Made by a program: the position numbers and the translations under genes. DNA of 64,000 nucleotides from CAVWXT01 sp963759115. Lineage in GTDB: Bacteria > Planctomycetota > Planctomycetia > Pirellulales > Thermoguttaceae. Location: the NCBI GenBank assembly GCA_963759115.1, contig CAVWXT010000005.1:2604001-2668000 (forward strand), given 5' to 3'. The notes under the pieces were generated by a model that saw only the letters and a list, made by a program, of their open reading frames with translations, had not been told where the DNA came from and searched no databases. Positions 9,411 through 18,567 of the stretch are shown one piece after another; the first letter of the stretch is position 1; each line of letters starts with the position of its first letter.

Positions 9411-10196
9411 GTGCGCTTGTGAGTGTATCGAATCAGCAAGGTGCAAGTCCTTGTCGAAATTGGGTTTGAACTTCGTAACCGAAAGTAACTGCGTCCTCGT
9501 GAGAGGGGGTGGAGAGCAACTGAAGGTGAACGGCTGGTCCGCAGGATGACGAACTCGATTCGGCCGGTTGTCGTGGCGAGCCTGCTAGGAAAAGGCGAAG
9601 CCCAAGTGACGCTGTGGTCCTCGCAAGGGATGCGGTCGGCAGACCGCGCGGTAAGCTCCGGGGGGAAACCAAACCAAGCCCCAGAGGCGGCAACAGGTGG
9701 TTGGAGGCGGAACGGTCGGAAGGTTTGATACATGAAGCAAGGAGACCTGGGCGGGTACAAGGACGAAGTTCATTGTCCCTGATAAGGATACGAAGAATCG
9801 ACCGCCCAGGAGTCAGAGCGTCCATACGAGCGAGGAAGCGGGGCAATGCCCGTCGAGCAAAGGGACGCAGGAAAGTGGATGAAACATGACGCACGGCCAA
9901 AACCACACCGTACCGCGAGTGTCGGCAACGACTAGCCACGACGGACTGCGTCAGGCACACGTAACTTGGCTCAGATTGGCCGCACCGTCGATGTTGCATG
10001 TTGGTGGCCTTCCCGTGAAGGTCAGGGCCTTTCGCTTCTGCCGATCCCGAGAAGGAACCTTGTTTCCTTCCCGCGCTCGGTTCACCAATCCTCTACGAGG
10101 TAACACCACTAACCGGAGAGCCGGATGCGGGAAATCCGCCAGTCCGGTTCGGAGGGAGGGGAGGCCGGGAACTTAACCGGCCTTCCCTACCCCTAT
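9411..10196 (+). mobile_element. Group II intron without reverse-transcriptase ORF
   Basis: The 5' end is GUGCGC at 9411, the group II consensus. It is followed by the domain I hairpin AAGGTGCAAGTCCTT (9438-9452). Domain V is at about 10118-10151, and after it a domain VI-like stem (GGGAGGGGAGGCCGG pairing with CCGGCCTTCCCTACCCC around ACTTAA). The element ends with the usual CCCTAT at 10196. Total length is about 786 nt, so domain IV has no room for a maturase/RT; all ORFs in it are antisense or accidental. TAGGA at 9586-9590 could serve as EBS1 against the exon end TCCTA (9406-9410), a tentative pairing. It would need a maturase from elsewhere to splice or move. Confidence 0.85.
10118..10151 (+). 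ncRNA. Group II intron domain V (catalytic hairpin)
   Basis: GAGCCGGA (10118-10125) pairs with UCCGGUUC (10143-10150), keeping the catalytic AGC triad near the base. The upper helix GCGG/CCGC carries a GAAA-type loop, and an asymmetric bulge (CAG) lies on the 3' side. This is the strongest single piece of evidence for the intron. Confidence 0.85.
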
Positions 10197-10398
10197 CAAC
10201 TCGGATTTTGGGAAAACTGATCGGCCCTGGCGCACAATCGGATCGACTTGCAAGTTCCCGTGAATCAGATTATCTTTTAGCAATCAATTCGGCCGAAGGT
10301 GACCGATACCCCCGGTGGTTTGAAGTTTCACGTACCCTGGAAGGCAGCCACTTCCAGGGTATTTCTGTTCCGCCAACGTCGCATGCTGACTGAGACCC

Positions 10399-11802
10399 AT
10401 GTACTGGATCAGCAAGAGCATTCACTGGATGCACCGACTGAAGCGCCGCGGGCTGATCCTGCTGGCCGTGGTGGGACCCGGCATCATCACGATGGTGGCC
10501 GACAATGACGCCGGCGGCATCTCCACCTATTCCCAGACCGGCGCCAAGACGGGGTTCGGCCTCCTCTGGGCCTTCATCATCCTCCTGCCTATGGCATACT
10601 ATGTGCAGGAGATGACGGTCCGGTTGGGCGCCGTGACGAAGCGAGGCCACGCCGAGGCCATTTTCGACGCCTTTGGCCCCTTCTGGGGCTGGTTCTCCAT
10701 CTTCGATCTGGCGTTGATCAACTGGCTGACGTTGGTGACCGAGTACATCGGCATGACCCAGGCCATGCGGATTTTTGGGATTCCCGAATGGGTCAGCTTC
10801 CTGGGGGTGACCTTACTCATGTTCGGGATCGTGATGTCGGGCAAGTATTGGACGTTCGAGAAGGTCACGCTATTCTTCTGCCTGTTCAACCTGGTCTACA
10901 TTCCGGCCGCGATTTGGGCCATGCAAACCGGCAACGTGGCCGATGGTTGGGCCGCGGTGGGCCGCGGGTTCTACAACCCCAGCCTGCGGGGCATCCTGCC
11001 CGGCGCCGCCCTGATCACGTTGGTCATGGCCAACATCGGCACGACCATTACGCCGTGGCAGATTTTCTTTCAGCAGTCCGCCGTGGTTGACAAGGGGATG
11101 GACGTCCGCGACATCGAGGCCGGCAAGATCGACACGTTCTTTGGCTCGTTCCTCACTTGCATGGTGGCGGCGTTCATTGTCATCGCCGCCGCTGGCGTGT
11201 TCTACTACAACCCTGCCAATCCTCCTCCCGCGGTTGTGGCCGCAGACAAAGAAGCCAACCTGGCCACCGACGGGCCTTGGCAGAGCGTCGATCCGAAGTT
11301 GCACACCTGGCGCGACGTGGATTCGGCCGCCAAGAGCGCCGAGGCCATGCCGGCCGTCATGCCCAACGCCACCTGGGGGCACTGGGCCAAGTTGCTGTTC
11401 GCCATCGGACTGTTCGACGCCGGACTACTTGGCGCGCTGTGCATCTCGCTGTCGACAAGCTGGGCCGTCGGCGAGGTCTTTGGCTGGGCCCACTCGTTGA
11501 ACAAGAGCGTCCGCGAGGCGCCCTGGTTCTATGCCGTCTACTTGGCTATGCTCATGTCGGCGGGCGTCGTGTCGCTGGTGGCCAGCATGGACGTGCAAAA
11601 CGCGATCACGCTTTTCGTCCAGGTCGTGGCCGTGACCCTGCTGCCGGCCGCCCTGGTGTTCTTGATCCTATTATTGAACGACAAGCCGCTGATGGGAGCG
11701 TACGTCAACTCGCGCTGGCAGAACTTCGTCAACTGGGCGATTGTCATCTTTGTGATCGCGGTTTCCACGGTTTTCGGAATCTCCGTGTTGTTCGCCGAAT
11801 AG
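10399..11802 (+). CDS. Nramp-family divalent metal transporter with altered metal site (possible Mg transporter)
   Basis: 467 residues with 11-12 membrane helices of the SLC11/Nramp fold. Helix 1 reads GPGIITMVADNDAGGISTYS, where classical Mn/Fe transporters have DPGN; the first Asp is kept. Helix 6 reads NIGTTITPWQIFFQQSAVVD, where classical members have the metal-binding Met in MPHN; here it is TPWQ. A roughly 60-residue soluble insert lies at about residues 270-335. Loss of the soft Met ligand is what one expects in Nramp relatives that carry Mg2+ rather than Mn2+. The neighbour 16 bp downstream has the MgtE N-domain and CBS pair, which supports Mg2+. Start ATG 10399 lacks a clear ribosome site; ATG 10429 is an alternative. 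Confidence 0.85.
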   Translation: MYWISKSIHWMHRLKRRGLILLAVVGPGIITMVADNDAGGISTYSQTGAKTGFGLLWAFIILLPMAYYVQEMTVRLGAVTKRGHAEAIFDAFGPFWGWFSIFDLALINWLTLVTEYIGMTQAMRIFGIPEWVSFLGVTLLMFGIVMSGKYWTFEKVTLFFCLFNLVYIPAAIWAMQTGNVADGWAAVGRGFYNPSLRGILPGAALITLVMANIGTTITPWQIFFQQSAVVDKGMDVRDIEAGKIDTFFGSFLTCMVAAFIVIAAAGVFYYNPANPPPAVVAADKEANLATDGPWQSVDPKLHTWRDVDSAAKSAEAMPAVMPNATWGHWAKLLFAIGLFDAGLLGALCISLSTSWAVGEVFGWAHSLNKSVREAPWFYAVYLAMLMSAGVVSLVASMDVQNAITLFVQVVAVTLLPAALVFLILLLNDKPLMGAYVNSRWQNFVNWAIVIFVIAVSTVFGISVLFAE

Positions 11803-11818
11803 GCCCGAGGGTGTCATC

Positions 11819-13114
11819 ATGGCAACGAGTGCCAACATGCCGAAGAACCTCGATCCCGCCGGCCCGGCGAAGGACTATCGCTTCCACTACTTCTCCCAGT
11901 TGTTGAACCGCCCCGTCTGCGCGGGCAAGATCAAAAACCGCATCGGTCGGTTGACCGACCTGGTGTTCCGGCTCAGCGATCCTTACCCCGAGGCCGTGGG
12001 CATCTATCTGGAACACGGCTGGGGCAAACCCACGGAGTTCGTCGCCTGGGAACGCGTGGTGAAGATCGACGACGATGCCGTCTTCGTCCAACCGCCCCCC
12101 GATGGCGGCCAATACCCGCCCTTCGTCGACCATCCCGGCTGGATGCTGTTGAACGAGCACCTGATGGGCAAGACCATCTTGGACATGGACGGACGGCGAA
12201 CGGAAGTGGTCAACGACGTCCATTTGCTCGAATCCAAAGGACGCATGGTCGTCGTTCACGTCGATATCTCCTTCAACGGCTTCCTGCGCAAATGGGGGCT
12301 CGGCTGGATTCACTCGATGAAGGATCAGTTCATCTCCTGGCGCTACGTCCAGCCGTTGTCGCTGGAAGACGCCGTGGCCAGCGACACGGTGTCGCTGTCG
12401 ATCACGCGGGCCCAGATCAGGGAACTACCCAGCGAAGACCTGGCCGATGCGCTGGAAGAACTCTCCGGCGAAGAACAAACGGCCGTGTTCTCGCTGTTAG
12501 ATTCGGAAAAGGCGGCCGAAACGCTGATGGAGGCCGAACCGCGGGCCCAGCGTCAGATCATCGCCAACCTCCGCCAGGAGCGGGCCCGCACCATTCTCAC
12601 CGAGATGTCCACGGCCCAATTGGTCGACCTGTTTGCAGTGCTGCCGCACGACGACAAGATGGAACTGCTCGCCTTGCTCCCCAAGGAGCAGGCGGGCCGG
12701 GTCGAGGCGATCCTCTCGGAGCGGGAAGTGACCGCTCGGGCCCTGATGTCGACCGGTTGCGTGACCATGCCCCGGGAAACCACGGTCGGCGACGCCCTGC
12801 GGGAACTACGTTCGTCGCAGTTCGATCACGACATGGTTTCCTACATCTACATCACGGCCGAGCCGGACCGCATGTTGATGGGCGTGGTGGATCTGCGCGA
12901 GTTGGTACTCGCCGCCGACAACGTCACGCTGGGCGATTTAATGGCCGCCCCCGTGGTCGCGGCCGAAGCCGACGACCTCAAAGACGACCTGGCCGAATTG
13001 TTTGCCAAGTACCATTACCGCATGATCCCGGTCGTGAATGAGAAGGACTGCCTGTTGGGCGTGATTCATTACAAGGACATCATGAAGGGCTTCATCCCGC
13101 GCACCCGAGTGTAG
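11819..13114 (+). CDS. PRC-barrel / MgtE N-domain / CBS-pair protein (soluble metal sensor)
   Basis: 431 residues and no membrane segment. Residues about 20-170 hold two PRC-barrel-like halves (GKIKNRIGRLTDLVFRLSDP and LMGKTILDMDGRRTEVVND). Residues about 190-295 match the superhelical MgtE N-domain (LPSEDLADALEELSGEEQTA, VLPHDDKMELLALLPKEQA). Residues about 300-428 are two CBS motifs (RALMSTGCVTMPRETTVGDA, YRMIPVVNEKDCLLGVIHYK). In MgtE the N and CBS domains sense cytosolic Mg2+ and gate the channel. Here the channel domain is absent and the protein follows an Nramp gene, so I infer it regulates that transporter in trans. The frame is intact. Confidence 0.88.
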   Translation: MATSANMPKNLDPAGPAKDYRFHYFSQLLNRPVCAGKIKNRIGRLTDLVFRLSDPYPEAVGIYLEHGWGKPTEFVAWERVVKIDDDAVFVQPPPDGGQYPPFVDHPGWMLLNEHLMGKTILDMDGRRTEVVNDVHLLESKGRMVVVHVDISFNGFLRKWGLGWIHSMKDQFISWRYVQPLSLEDAVASDTVSLSITRAQIRELPSEDLADALEELSGEEQTAVFSLLDSEKAAETLMEAEPRAQRQIIANLRQERARTILTEMSTAQLVDLFAVLPHDDKMELLALLPKEQAGRVEAILSEREVTARALMSTGCVTMPRETTVGDALRELRSSQFDHDMVSYIYITAEPDRMLMGVVDLRELVLAADNVTLGDLMAAPVVAAEADDLKDDLAELFAKYHYRMIPVVNEKDCLLGVIHYKDIMKGFIPRTRV

Positions 13115-13123
13115 AGCCACGCC

Positions 13124-13237
13124 ATGCCCCGCATCCAAACAACCCGCACGGTCAAGGTCGCTTTGATCGTTCTCCGCATCTACCTGGTCGTCATGCTGGT
13201 GCTGATTCTCATCAAGTTCCTGAAGATTTTGGGATAG
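13124..13237 (+). CDS. Small single-span membrane protein, 37 residues
   Basis: A short frame starting at ATG 13124, 9 bp after the CBS-protein stop, coding for MPRIQTTRTVKVALIVLRIY followed by LVVMLVLILIKFLKILG and a stop. It has a basic N-terminus and one hydrophobic helix, so the topology is probably N-in. No strong ribosome site is visible, which fits translational coupling. Position as third gene of the Nramp operon suggests a small subunit or modulator of the transporter, by analogy with other small transporter partners. I do not know a family for it. Confidence 0.55.
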   Translation: MPRIQTTRTVKVALIVLRIYLVVMLVLILIKFLKILG

Positions 13238-13251
13238 ACGCCTTCATGTCT

Positions 13252-13274
13252 CCCCTCTCCCTTTGGGAGAGGGG
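13252..13274. terminator. Hairpin between convergent Nramp operon and hemB
   Basis: CCCCTCTCCC-TTT-GGGAGAGGGG is a perfect 10-bp stem in the gap between convergent genes. It lacks a T-run. Such palindromes are common intergenic repeats in this lineage and may end both transcripts. Confidence 0.5.
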
Positions 13275-13312
13275 CAGGGGGTGAGGGTGGCAACGTCTTG
13301 GCCGCACGAGGT

Positions 13313-14305
13313 TCAGAGATCTTCCAGCCACCGCGCTGCGTCTTTGGCCCAATAGGTCAGCACGATGCTCGCCCCGGCGCGACGAATCGCCGTGAGGCAT
13401 TCCAGAGCGGCCGCCCGCGGGTCGAGCCAGCCGCGCTCGGCCGCCGCCTTGACCATGCTGTACTCGCCGGAGACGTTGTAGGCGGCCAACGGCACGCCGG
13501 GAAAGCGATCCCGCGCTCGGTGGATGATGTCGAGATACGCCAGAGCCGGCTTGACCATGACGATGTCGGCCCCTTCGGCCAGGTCTAACTCGATCTCGCG
13601 CATCGCCTGGTCCGCCGCCGCGGCGGGGTCCATCTGATAGCTGCGGCGGTCGCCAAATTGCGGGGCGCTCTCGGCCGCCTCGCGGAACGGGCCGTAGAAC
13701 GCGCTGGCAAATTTCGCGGCGTAGCTCATGATCGGCACGTGCGAGAAACCGGCGGCATCCAACGCCTTGCGAATCGCCCCCACCATGCCGTCCATCATCC
13801 CGCTGGGAGCGACCACGTCGGCGCCGGCACGGGCGTGAACCAGGGCCTGCTTGGCCAGCAACTCCAGCGTGGCGTCGTTCTCCACGTCGAGTCGCCCCGT
13901 CGAGCGGCCGATGGCGCCGCAATGGCCGTGATCGGTATATTCGCAACAGCAGACGTCGGTGACGACCAGGAAATCTTTGGCCGCCTGTTTGGCGGCGCGG
14001 ATGGCCTGGGCCACGATGCCCGAGTCGCTGGTGGCGTCGCTGCCAAGAGCATCCTTTTCGTCGGGGATGCCGAAGAGGAGCACGCCGCCCAGCCCGAGTT
14101 CTGCGGCCTGGCTGATCTCGTCGGCCAACATATCGGGCGAAAGCTGAGAGTGACCCGGCATCGACGCGATCGGCACGCTCACGCCTTTGCCGGGACGCAC
14201 GAACAGCGGCAGGATCAGATTGGCCGGCGAGAGCCGCGTCTCGCGAACCAGCTCGCGGACCGCCGGATGATATCGAAGCCGTCGCAATCGGGTGGCGGGA
14301 AACAT
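13313..14305 (-). CDS. hemB: Delta-aminolevulinic acid dehydratase (porphobilinogen synthase)
   Basis: Condenses two 5-aminolevulinate molecules to porphobilinogen in haem synthesis; cytosolic. 330 residues, the usual length. The Zn-type cysteine cluster is present (VVTDVCCCEYTDHGHCGAI), so the enzyme should be of the zinc-dependent class. Both active-site lysines are seen: SYAAKFASAFYGPFREA and DIVMVKPALAYLDII. The N-terminus has the RLRRLRYHPAVRELVRET start typical of the family. The frame is intact. It is convergent with the Nramp operon and has no other haem gene beside it. Confidence 0.96.
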   Translation of the reverse strand: MFPATRLRRLRYHPAVRELVRETRLSPANLILPLFVRPGKGVSVPIASMPGHSQLSPDMLADEISQAAELGLGGVLLFGIPDEKDALGSDATSDSGIVAQAIRAAKQAAKDFLVVTDVCCCEYTDHGHCGAIGRSTGRLDVENDATLELLAKQALVHARAGADVVAPSGMMDGMVGAIRKALDAAGFSHVPIMSYAAKFASAFYGPFREAAESAPQFGDRRSYQMDPAAAADQAMREIELDLAEGADIVMVKPALAYLDIIHRARDRFPGVPLAAYNVSGEYSMVKAAAERGWLDPRAAALECLTAIRRAGASIVLTYWAKDAARWLEDL

Positions 14306-14347
14306 GTCTCAGCTCGGCGACTCTAGTCGCTGCCCGTAAATTGTTGT

Positions 14348-14986
14348 TCAGGGGCGGTTGGCGGTGCGCATCCACTGGCGGAAGGATCGCACCAGGGCGG
14401 TTTCACTGGCGGTGCCCAACTTGTGGAGCACGCCTTCGATCTCGGCAGGCGGGAGACCGGGAAAGCTCGCGCTGGCGGCACGCTGCTGATAATCTCCGTC
14501 CTCGCCCAAGACGAACACCCGCAGACTCCGGCCATCGAACCGCCATACCTCGGGCACGCCGAAAGCGGCATAGAGCTTCAGTTTGTCCATCCTCTCACCC
14601 GACAGATCGATCTCGACCGCCAAGTCGGGCGGAGGATCGACCAGAAGATCAAGCTCGGTCTTGCTGCGTACCAACAGCTCGTGCGCCACATAATAGCAAT
14701 TGTCGGGCTCCAAGCCCCGTTGCAGGTCGTCGCGCTTGAAAGTAACCGCGCGGCAACCCTGAATGTCCACGTCGTTCGCGTCTGCCCAGGCGTGAATCAA
14801 CAGGTCGATCAGGGAAGCATACTGTTCGTGGGTTTTGGACGGCGACATCATCCTCAGGTCCCCCCGGTCGTAAGTCATGCGAACGTGCTCATTCTCCGGC
14901 GACGCACGCAGTTGCAGGTAGCTCTCCCAGGAGACCCCGTACAGCCGGAATCGCAATTCCGCCGGAACGTGTTCGACCGTGGCCAT
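14348..14986 (-). CDS. Uma2-family protein (PD-(D/E)XK nuclease fold)
   Basis: About 212 residues from ATG 14986, chosen because GGAG lies 9 nt before it; ATG 15001 is an in-frame alternative. The PD-(D/E)XK-like core is visible: PPPDLAVEIDLSGERMDKLK, then YAAFGVPEVWRFDG. The N-terminal half has LYGVSWESYLQLRASPENEH. Uma2 (DUF820) genes are very numerous in cyanobacteria and planctomycetes; their biological role is unproven, and a restriction-endonuclease-like activity is inferred from the fold only. No partner gene is obvious. Confidence 0.85.
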   Translation of the reverse strand: MATVEHVPAELRFRLYGVSWESYLQLRASPENEHVRMTYDRGDLRMMSPSKTHEQYASLIDLLIHAWADANDVDIQGCRAVTFKRDDLQRGLEPDNCYYVAHELLVRSKTELDLLVDPPPDLAVEIDLSGERMDKLKLYAAFGVPEVWRFDGRSLRVFVLGEDGDYQQRAASASFPGLPPAEIEGVLHKLGTASETALVRSFRQWMRTANRP

Positions 14987-15155
14987 GATCGATGTCTCCA
15001 TCGCGACGGGACGTCGCTCGCTCACTCTCGACAACGCAACAAAGGCAGCCGGCGGCCAACAGCCGCCGGCAGGGTCGCCAACGAGCGTAATTGTAGTCCA
15101 CGCGACCGATTCGGGCAATCCGAAGGGGCATGGGCACAGAAATGCCCTCGCGCTG

Positions 15156-16693
15156 CTACGCGTTTCTTCCCTCGGCCAACTCAATGGCTTTCAGCAGTCC
15201 ACGGGCCTTGTTGAGCGTTTCGTTCCATTCGCTCTCCGGCACGCTGTCGGCCACGATGCCGGCGCCAACCTGCACGTACGCCCTGTCGTCGTGGATGACG
15301 ATGGTTCGCAAGGCGATGCAGGTGTCCATGTTGCCGGCGAAATCGACGTAGCCCACTGCCCCGGCGTAGGGACCGCGGCGGTGCGGTTCCAACTCGTCGA
15401 TGATTTCCATCGCCCGGACCTTCGTGCGCCGGAGACGGTGCCGGCCGGCAAGCAGGCTTGCAGGGCGTCGAAGGCGCTTTTGCCGGGGGCCAACTGGCCG
15501 CTGACGTTCGAGGTAATGTGCATCACGTGGCTGTAGCGCTCGATCGTCATCACGTCGCTCAGTTGCACCGAACGATAGCGGGCCACCCGCCCCACGTCGT
15601 TCCGCCCCAGGTCGACCAGCATCACGTGCTCGGCGCGCTCCTTGGGATCGTCCAATAGTTCTTCGGCCAATCGGTTGTCTTCTTCCTCGGTCGCGCCGCG
15701 CCGCCGCGTGCCGGCCAGCGGCCGCACCGTGACTTGCCCGTCGACCACGCGCACCATTACTTCCGGCGAGCTGCCTACCAGCGTGACGCTGGGCGTGCGG
15801 ACGTAGAACATGAAGGGGCTGGGGTTCACCACCCGCAGCGTGCGATAGATCTCGAAAGGATGGGTCCTTAGCGGCACCTCCAGCCGCTGGCTCGGCACCA
15901 CCTGGAAAATGTCGCCGGCCCGGATGTACTCGACGCACTTGCGCACGGCGGCCTCAAACTCGGCCTGAGTGAAGTTCGAGCGGTACGGAAGCGTCACCTC
16001 GCCGCCCGGGCGGATGTCGAACGGCCGAAGATCGCAGGGTCGCGAGGAAAGCTGCTCGACCAGGGAGTCCACGCGGCGGCAGGCCGCTTGATAGGCCTGC
16101 GCGGGGGTGACGCCGGGCTTATCCAGCCGCGCCATCGCCACGACCACGATCGCCTTGGTGACGTTGTCGAACACCACCATCTGATCGTAGAAGGCGAACG
16201 CCATGTCGGGCACCTGGCGATCGTCGGGCGGGGCATGGGGCAGCCGCTCAAAATAGCGCACGGTGTCGTAGCCGGCGTATCCGACCGCGCCGCTACAAAA
16301 AGGCGGCAACTCCGGCAGATGAACCGCCCGGACCGCCTCCACCCGACGGCGCAGTTCGTCCAGCGGGTTCTCGCAGTCGAACTGGCGGGTGACCAGGGTC
16401 GGCGAGCCGCCGGCGGATACCCCCGAGTACGCGCTGGTGGTAACCCGTTTGCCGTAGGCCTCGATTTCAAAGAACGGCTCGGTGGCGAGAAAGCTGTAAC
16501 GTCCCACCTTCTCGCCGCCCACCACGCTCTCGAACAGGCAAGCGCAACGGCCGGCGTCGATCTTGTGAAACGCGGTTACGGGAGTCAACGCATCGCTCAC
16601 CAGCCGCCGGTAGACGGGAACAAGGTCGGCGCCGGCGGCGAGCTTGTTGAAGGTCTCGAAATCCGGGTAGTGGAAAGTGGATGTGTTTTCCAT
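15156..16693 (-). CDS. trpE: Anthranilate synthase component I, C-terminal frameshift
   Basis: Chorismate-using enzyme that makes anthranilate with a TrpG amidotransferase subunit. The N-terminal domain has EKVGRYSFLATEPFFEIEAY. The chorismate-binding domain has TLVGSSPEVMVRVVDGQVTV, RPLAGTRRRGATEEED and EHVMLVDLGRNDVGRVARY. Near 15424 one C is missing in GGCGCACGAAGGTC: the expected SGAPKVRAMEIIDELEPHRR continues in the next frame to a stop at 15156 (HDDRAYVQVGAGIVADSVPE). With the base restored the protein is about 512 residues, normal for TrpE. No trpG lies next to it. PabB is less likely given the N-terminal domain. Confidence 0.92.
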
Positions 16694-16899
16694 AAGGGTA
16701 TCGTGAGAATCGCGGGCGGCGAACAGCGTCGGAGTGTCCGTTGCCGCGTCCGGTGGCCGTTAGCCGCTGGCTACTGCGGCACGATCTTTCATGGCGGCGG
16801 TGTTGGTCTGAGAAACGTTAGCTTAGCAGGCCCTGCGAGTTGCGGCAATCGTGGCGCGACCGACGCAAACGCGGGCGCAACGGGGAATTCCGACTTGCC

Positions 16900-16927
16900 T
16901 TGACACGCGAGGGGGGGCTGCTAGAAT
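16900..16927 (+). promoter_or_regulatory. Sigma-70-type promoter for mcsA-mcsB
   Basis: TTGACA at 16900-16905 and TAGAAT at 16922-16927 with a 16-nt spacer. Transcription should start near 16934, about 40 nt before the mcsA ATG. It is the best -35/-10 pair seen in the window. Confidence 0.7.
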
Positions 16928-16974
16928 CCTTAGGGGAAACCGAGGATGCGTCCTGATTGGCTCGAGGTTCGACG

Positions 16975-17481
16975 ATGAAGTGTCAGCAATGCGACAAGCC
17001 GGCGACGTTCCACATCACGGAGTTGACGGGCGGCAAACCGCAAGAATTGCACCTCTGCGAAGAGCATGCCAGGCAGTATCTGACGGCTTCGTCGGACGAA
17101 CCGACGGGTGTGGGCGGGGTGGCGGCGGCGTTGGCGCAACAGATGGCGATCGGCAAGACCGCAGAGGCCTTGGCCCAACTCGACCAGCAGGCTTGCCCGG
17201 TGTGCGGGATCACGTTCTTCGAATTTCGCAGCCAGGGACGGCTGGGTTGTCCGCACGACTACGTCTGCTTCCAGGCCCAACTGGAGCCGCTGATTACCAA
17301 CATTCACGGCGAGTCGGAGCACGTGGGCAAGCATCCGCGGCGTCCCGCCGGCGGCAGCGAGAAACGCACCCAGTTGATCCGGCTCCGCCGGGAGATGAAG
17401 GAAGCCATCGACGAAGAGCGCTACGAGCGGGCCTCCGCCTTACGCGACGAAATTCAACGGACCGAAACGGAAGGAACTTGA
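16975..17481 (+). CDS. mcsA: McsA-like zinc-finger/UVR-motif protein
   Basis: 168 residues. Cys pairs form zinc sites at the N-terminus (MKCQQCDKPATFHITEL, LHLCEEHARQY) and middle (ACPVCGITFFEF, LGCPHDYVCF). A C-terminal UVR helix follows (LIRLRREMKEAIDEERYERA). In Bacillus, McsA activates the protein-arginine kinase McsB that marks proteins for ClpCP. The gene for a McsB homologue follows after 4 bp, so the pair is functionally linked. No CtsR or ClpC gene is adjacent. ATG 16975 was chosen because the Cys motif begins there and GAGG is 7 nt upstream. Confidence 0.88.
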   Translation: MKCQQCDKPATFHITELTGGKPQELHLCEEHARQYLTASSDEPTGVGGVAAALAQQMAIGKTAEALAQLDQQACPVCGITFFEFRSQGRLGCPHDYVCFQAQLEPLITNIHGESEHVGKHPRRPAGGSEKRTQLIRLRREMKEAIDEERYERASALRDEIQRTETEGT

Positions 17482-17485
17482 CGCC

Positions 17486-18567
17486 GTGCAAATCGACGAT
17501 CTCACGCAGAGCAACGGCGAGTGGCTGCGGGCGCCGGCCCCGAGGCCGATATCGTCATCAGCAGCCGCATCCGCCTGGCGCGGAACCTGGCCGATTTTCC
17601 GTTCATCAGCCGGGCCACGCCCCAGGACCGCGCCCGCATCGAGAAGATTCTGCACGAGCGGGTGCTGGCCATCGCCTCCGAAAAGGACCTGCTCTACGTC
17701 AACGTGTCGCAGTTGGAGAAGGTCGATCGCCAATTCCTCGTCGAGCGGCACCTGATCAGCCGCGAGCACGCCGAGGGCCAGGGCACCCGCGCCGTGGCCA
17801 TCGATCGCCAGGAAAAGTTCAGCCTCATGATCAACGAGGAAGACCACCTGCGGATCCAGGTGATGCAGAGCGGGCTCGATCTGGCCGGGGCGTGGGAGCA
17901 AGTCAACCGCATCGACAACCTGATCGAGGAGAAGGTCGCCTATGCCTTCCACGACCGGCTGGGCTATCTGACCGCCTGCCCCACGAACGTCGGCACCGGC
18001 ATGCGCGTCAGCGTGATGCTTCACCTGCCCGCGCTGGTGATCACGCGGCAGATCGACAAGGTGTTCCGCAGCCTGCAGAAGGTCAGCCTGGCGGTCCGCG
18101 GCCTGTACGGCGAGGGCTCGCAGGCGATGGGCGATTTCTACCAGATCAGCAACCAGGTCACGCTGGGACGCACCGAGTCGGAGTTGATCCGCCAGGTGAG
18201 CGACATCGTGCCGGTCATCATCGACTACGAGCGCCAGGCGCGGGAGTTTCTCATCAAGGAGAGTCACGAGAGCCTGCACGACCGAGTGAGCCGGGCCTAC
18301 GGCATTCTCCGCACCGCGCAGACGATCAGTTCCGAGGAGACGATGCACCTGCTGTCCAGCGTGCGAATGGGAGTGAACCTGGGCCTGATCCGCGAGTTGA
18401 ACATCCCGGCCATCAATGAGATGTTCATCCGCACGCAGCCGGCCCATCTGCAAAAGCTCACCGGCAGCGAACTGGAGACGGCCGACCGCAACATTGAGCG
18501 GGCCCGCTACCTGCGCCGCTATCTCAACAAGGAGAATGGCGACAGCAGGACGGCGGAGCACAATTAA
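17486..18567 (+). CDS. mcsB: Protein-arginine kinase McsB, frameshift near start
   Basis: Phosphagen-kinase-fold enzyme that phosphorylates arginines on proteins. GTG 17486 gives MQIDDLTQSNGEWLR; one G is missing near 17533 (GGGG read as GGG), after which the frame runs GAGPEADIVISSRIRLARNL to the stop at 18567. With the base restored it is about 360 residues, the usual size. The guanido-kinase signature CPTNVGTGMRVSVMLHLP is present, as are ATP-binding arginines (SSRIRLARN, RAVAIDRQEKFSLMINEEDH). The C-terminal part has AYGILRTAQTISSEETMHLL. It is in an operon with mcsA. A gene model starting at 17521 would miss the true N-terminus. Confidence 0.92.

Noticed and set aside
9433..9999. 188-residue minus-strand ORF inside the group II intron
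   Set aside because: It is antisense to structured intron RNA; such ORFs are often wrongly annotated in intron copies. No protein pattern is visible.
9546..10176. Short plus-strand ORFs inside the intron as a maturase remnant
   Set aside because: None shows reverse-transcriptase or maturase motifs; they run through RNA domains I-III.
13124..13237. Reading the small ORF as leader peptide for hemB
   Set aside because: hemB is on the opposite strand and convergent.
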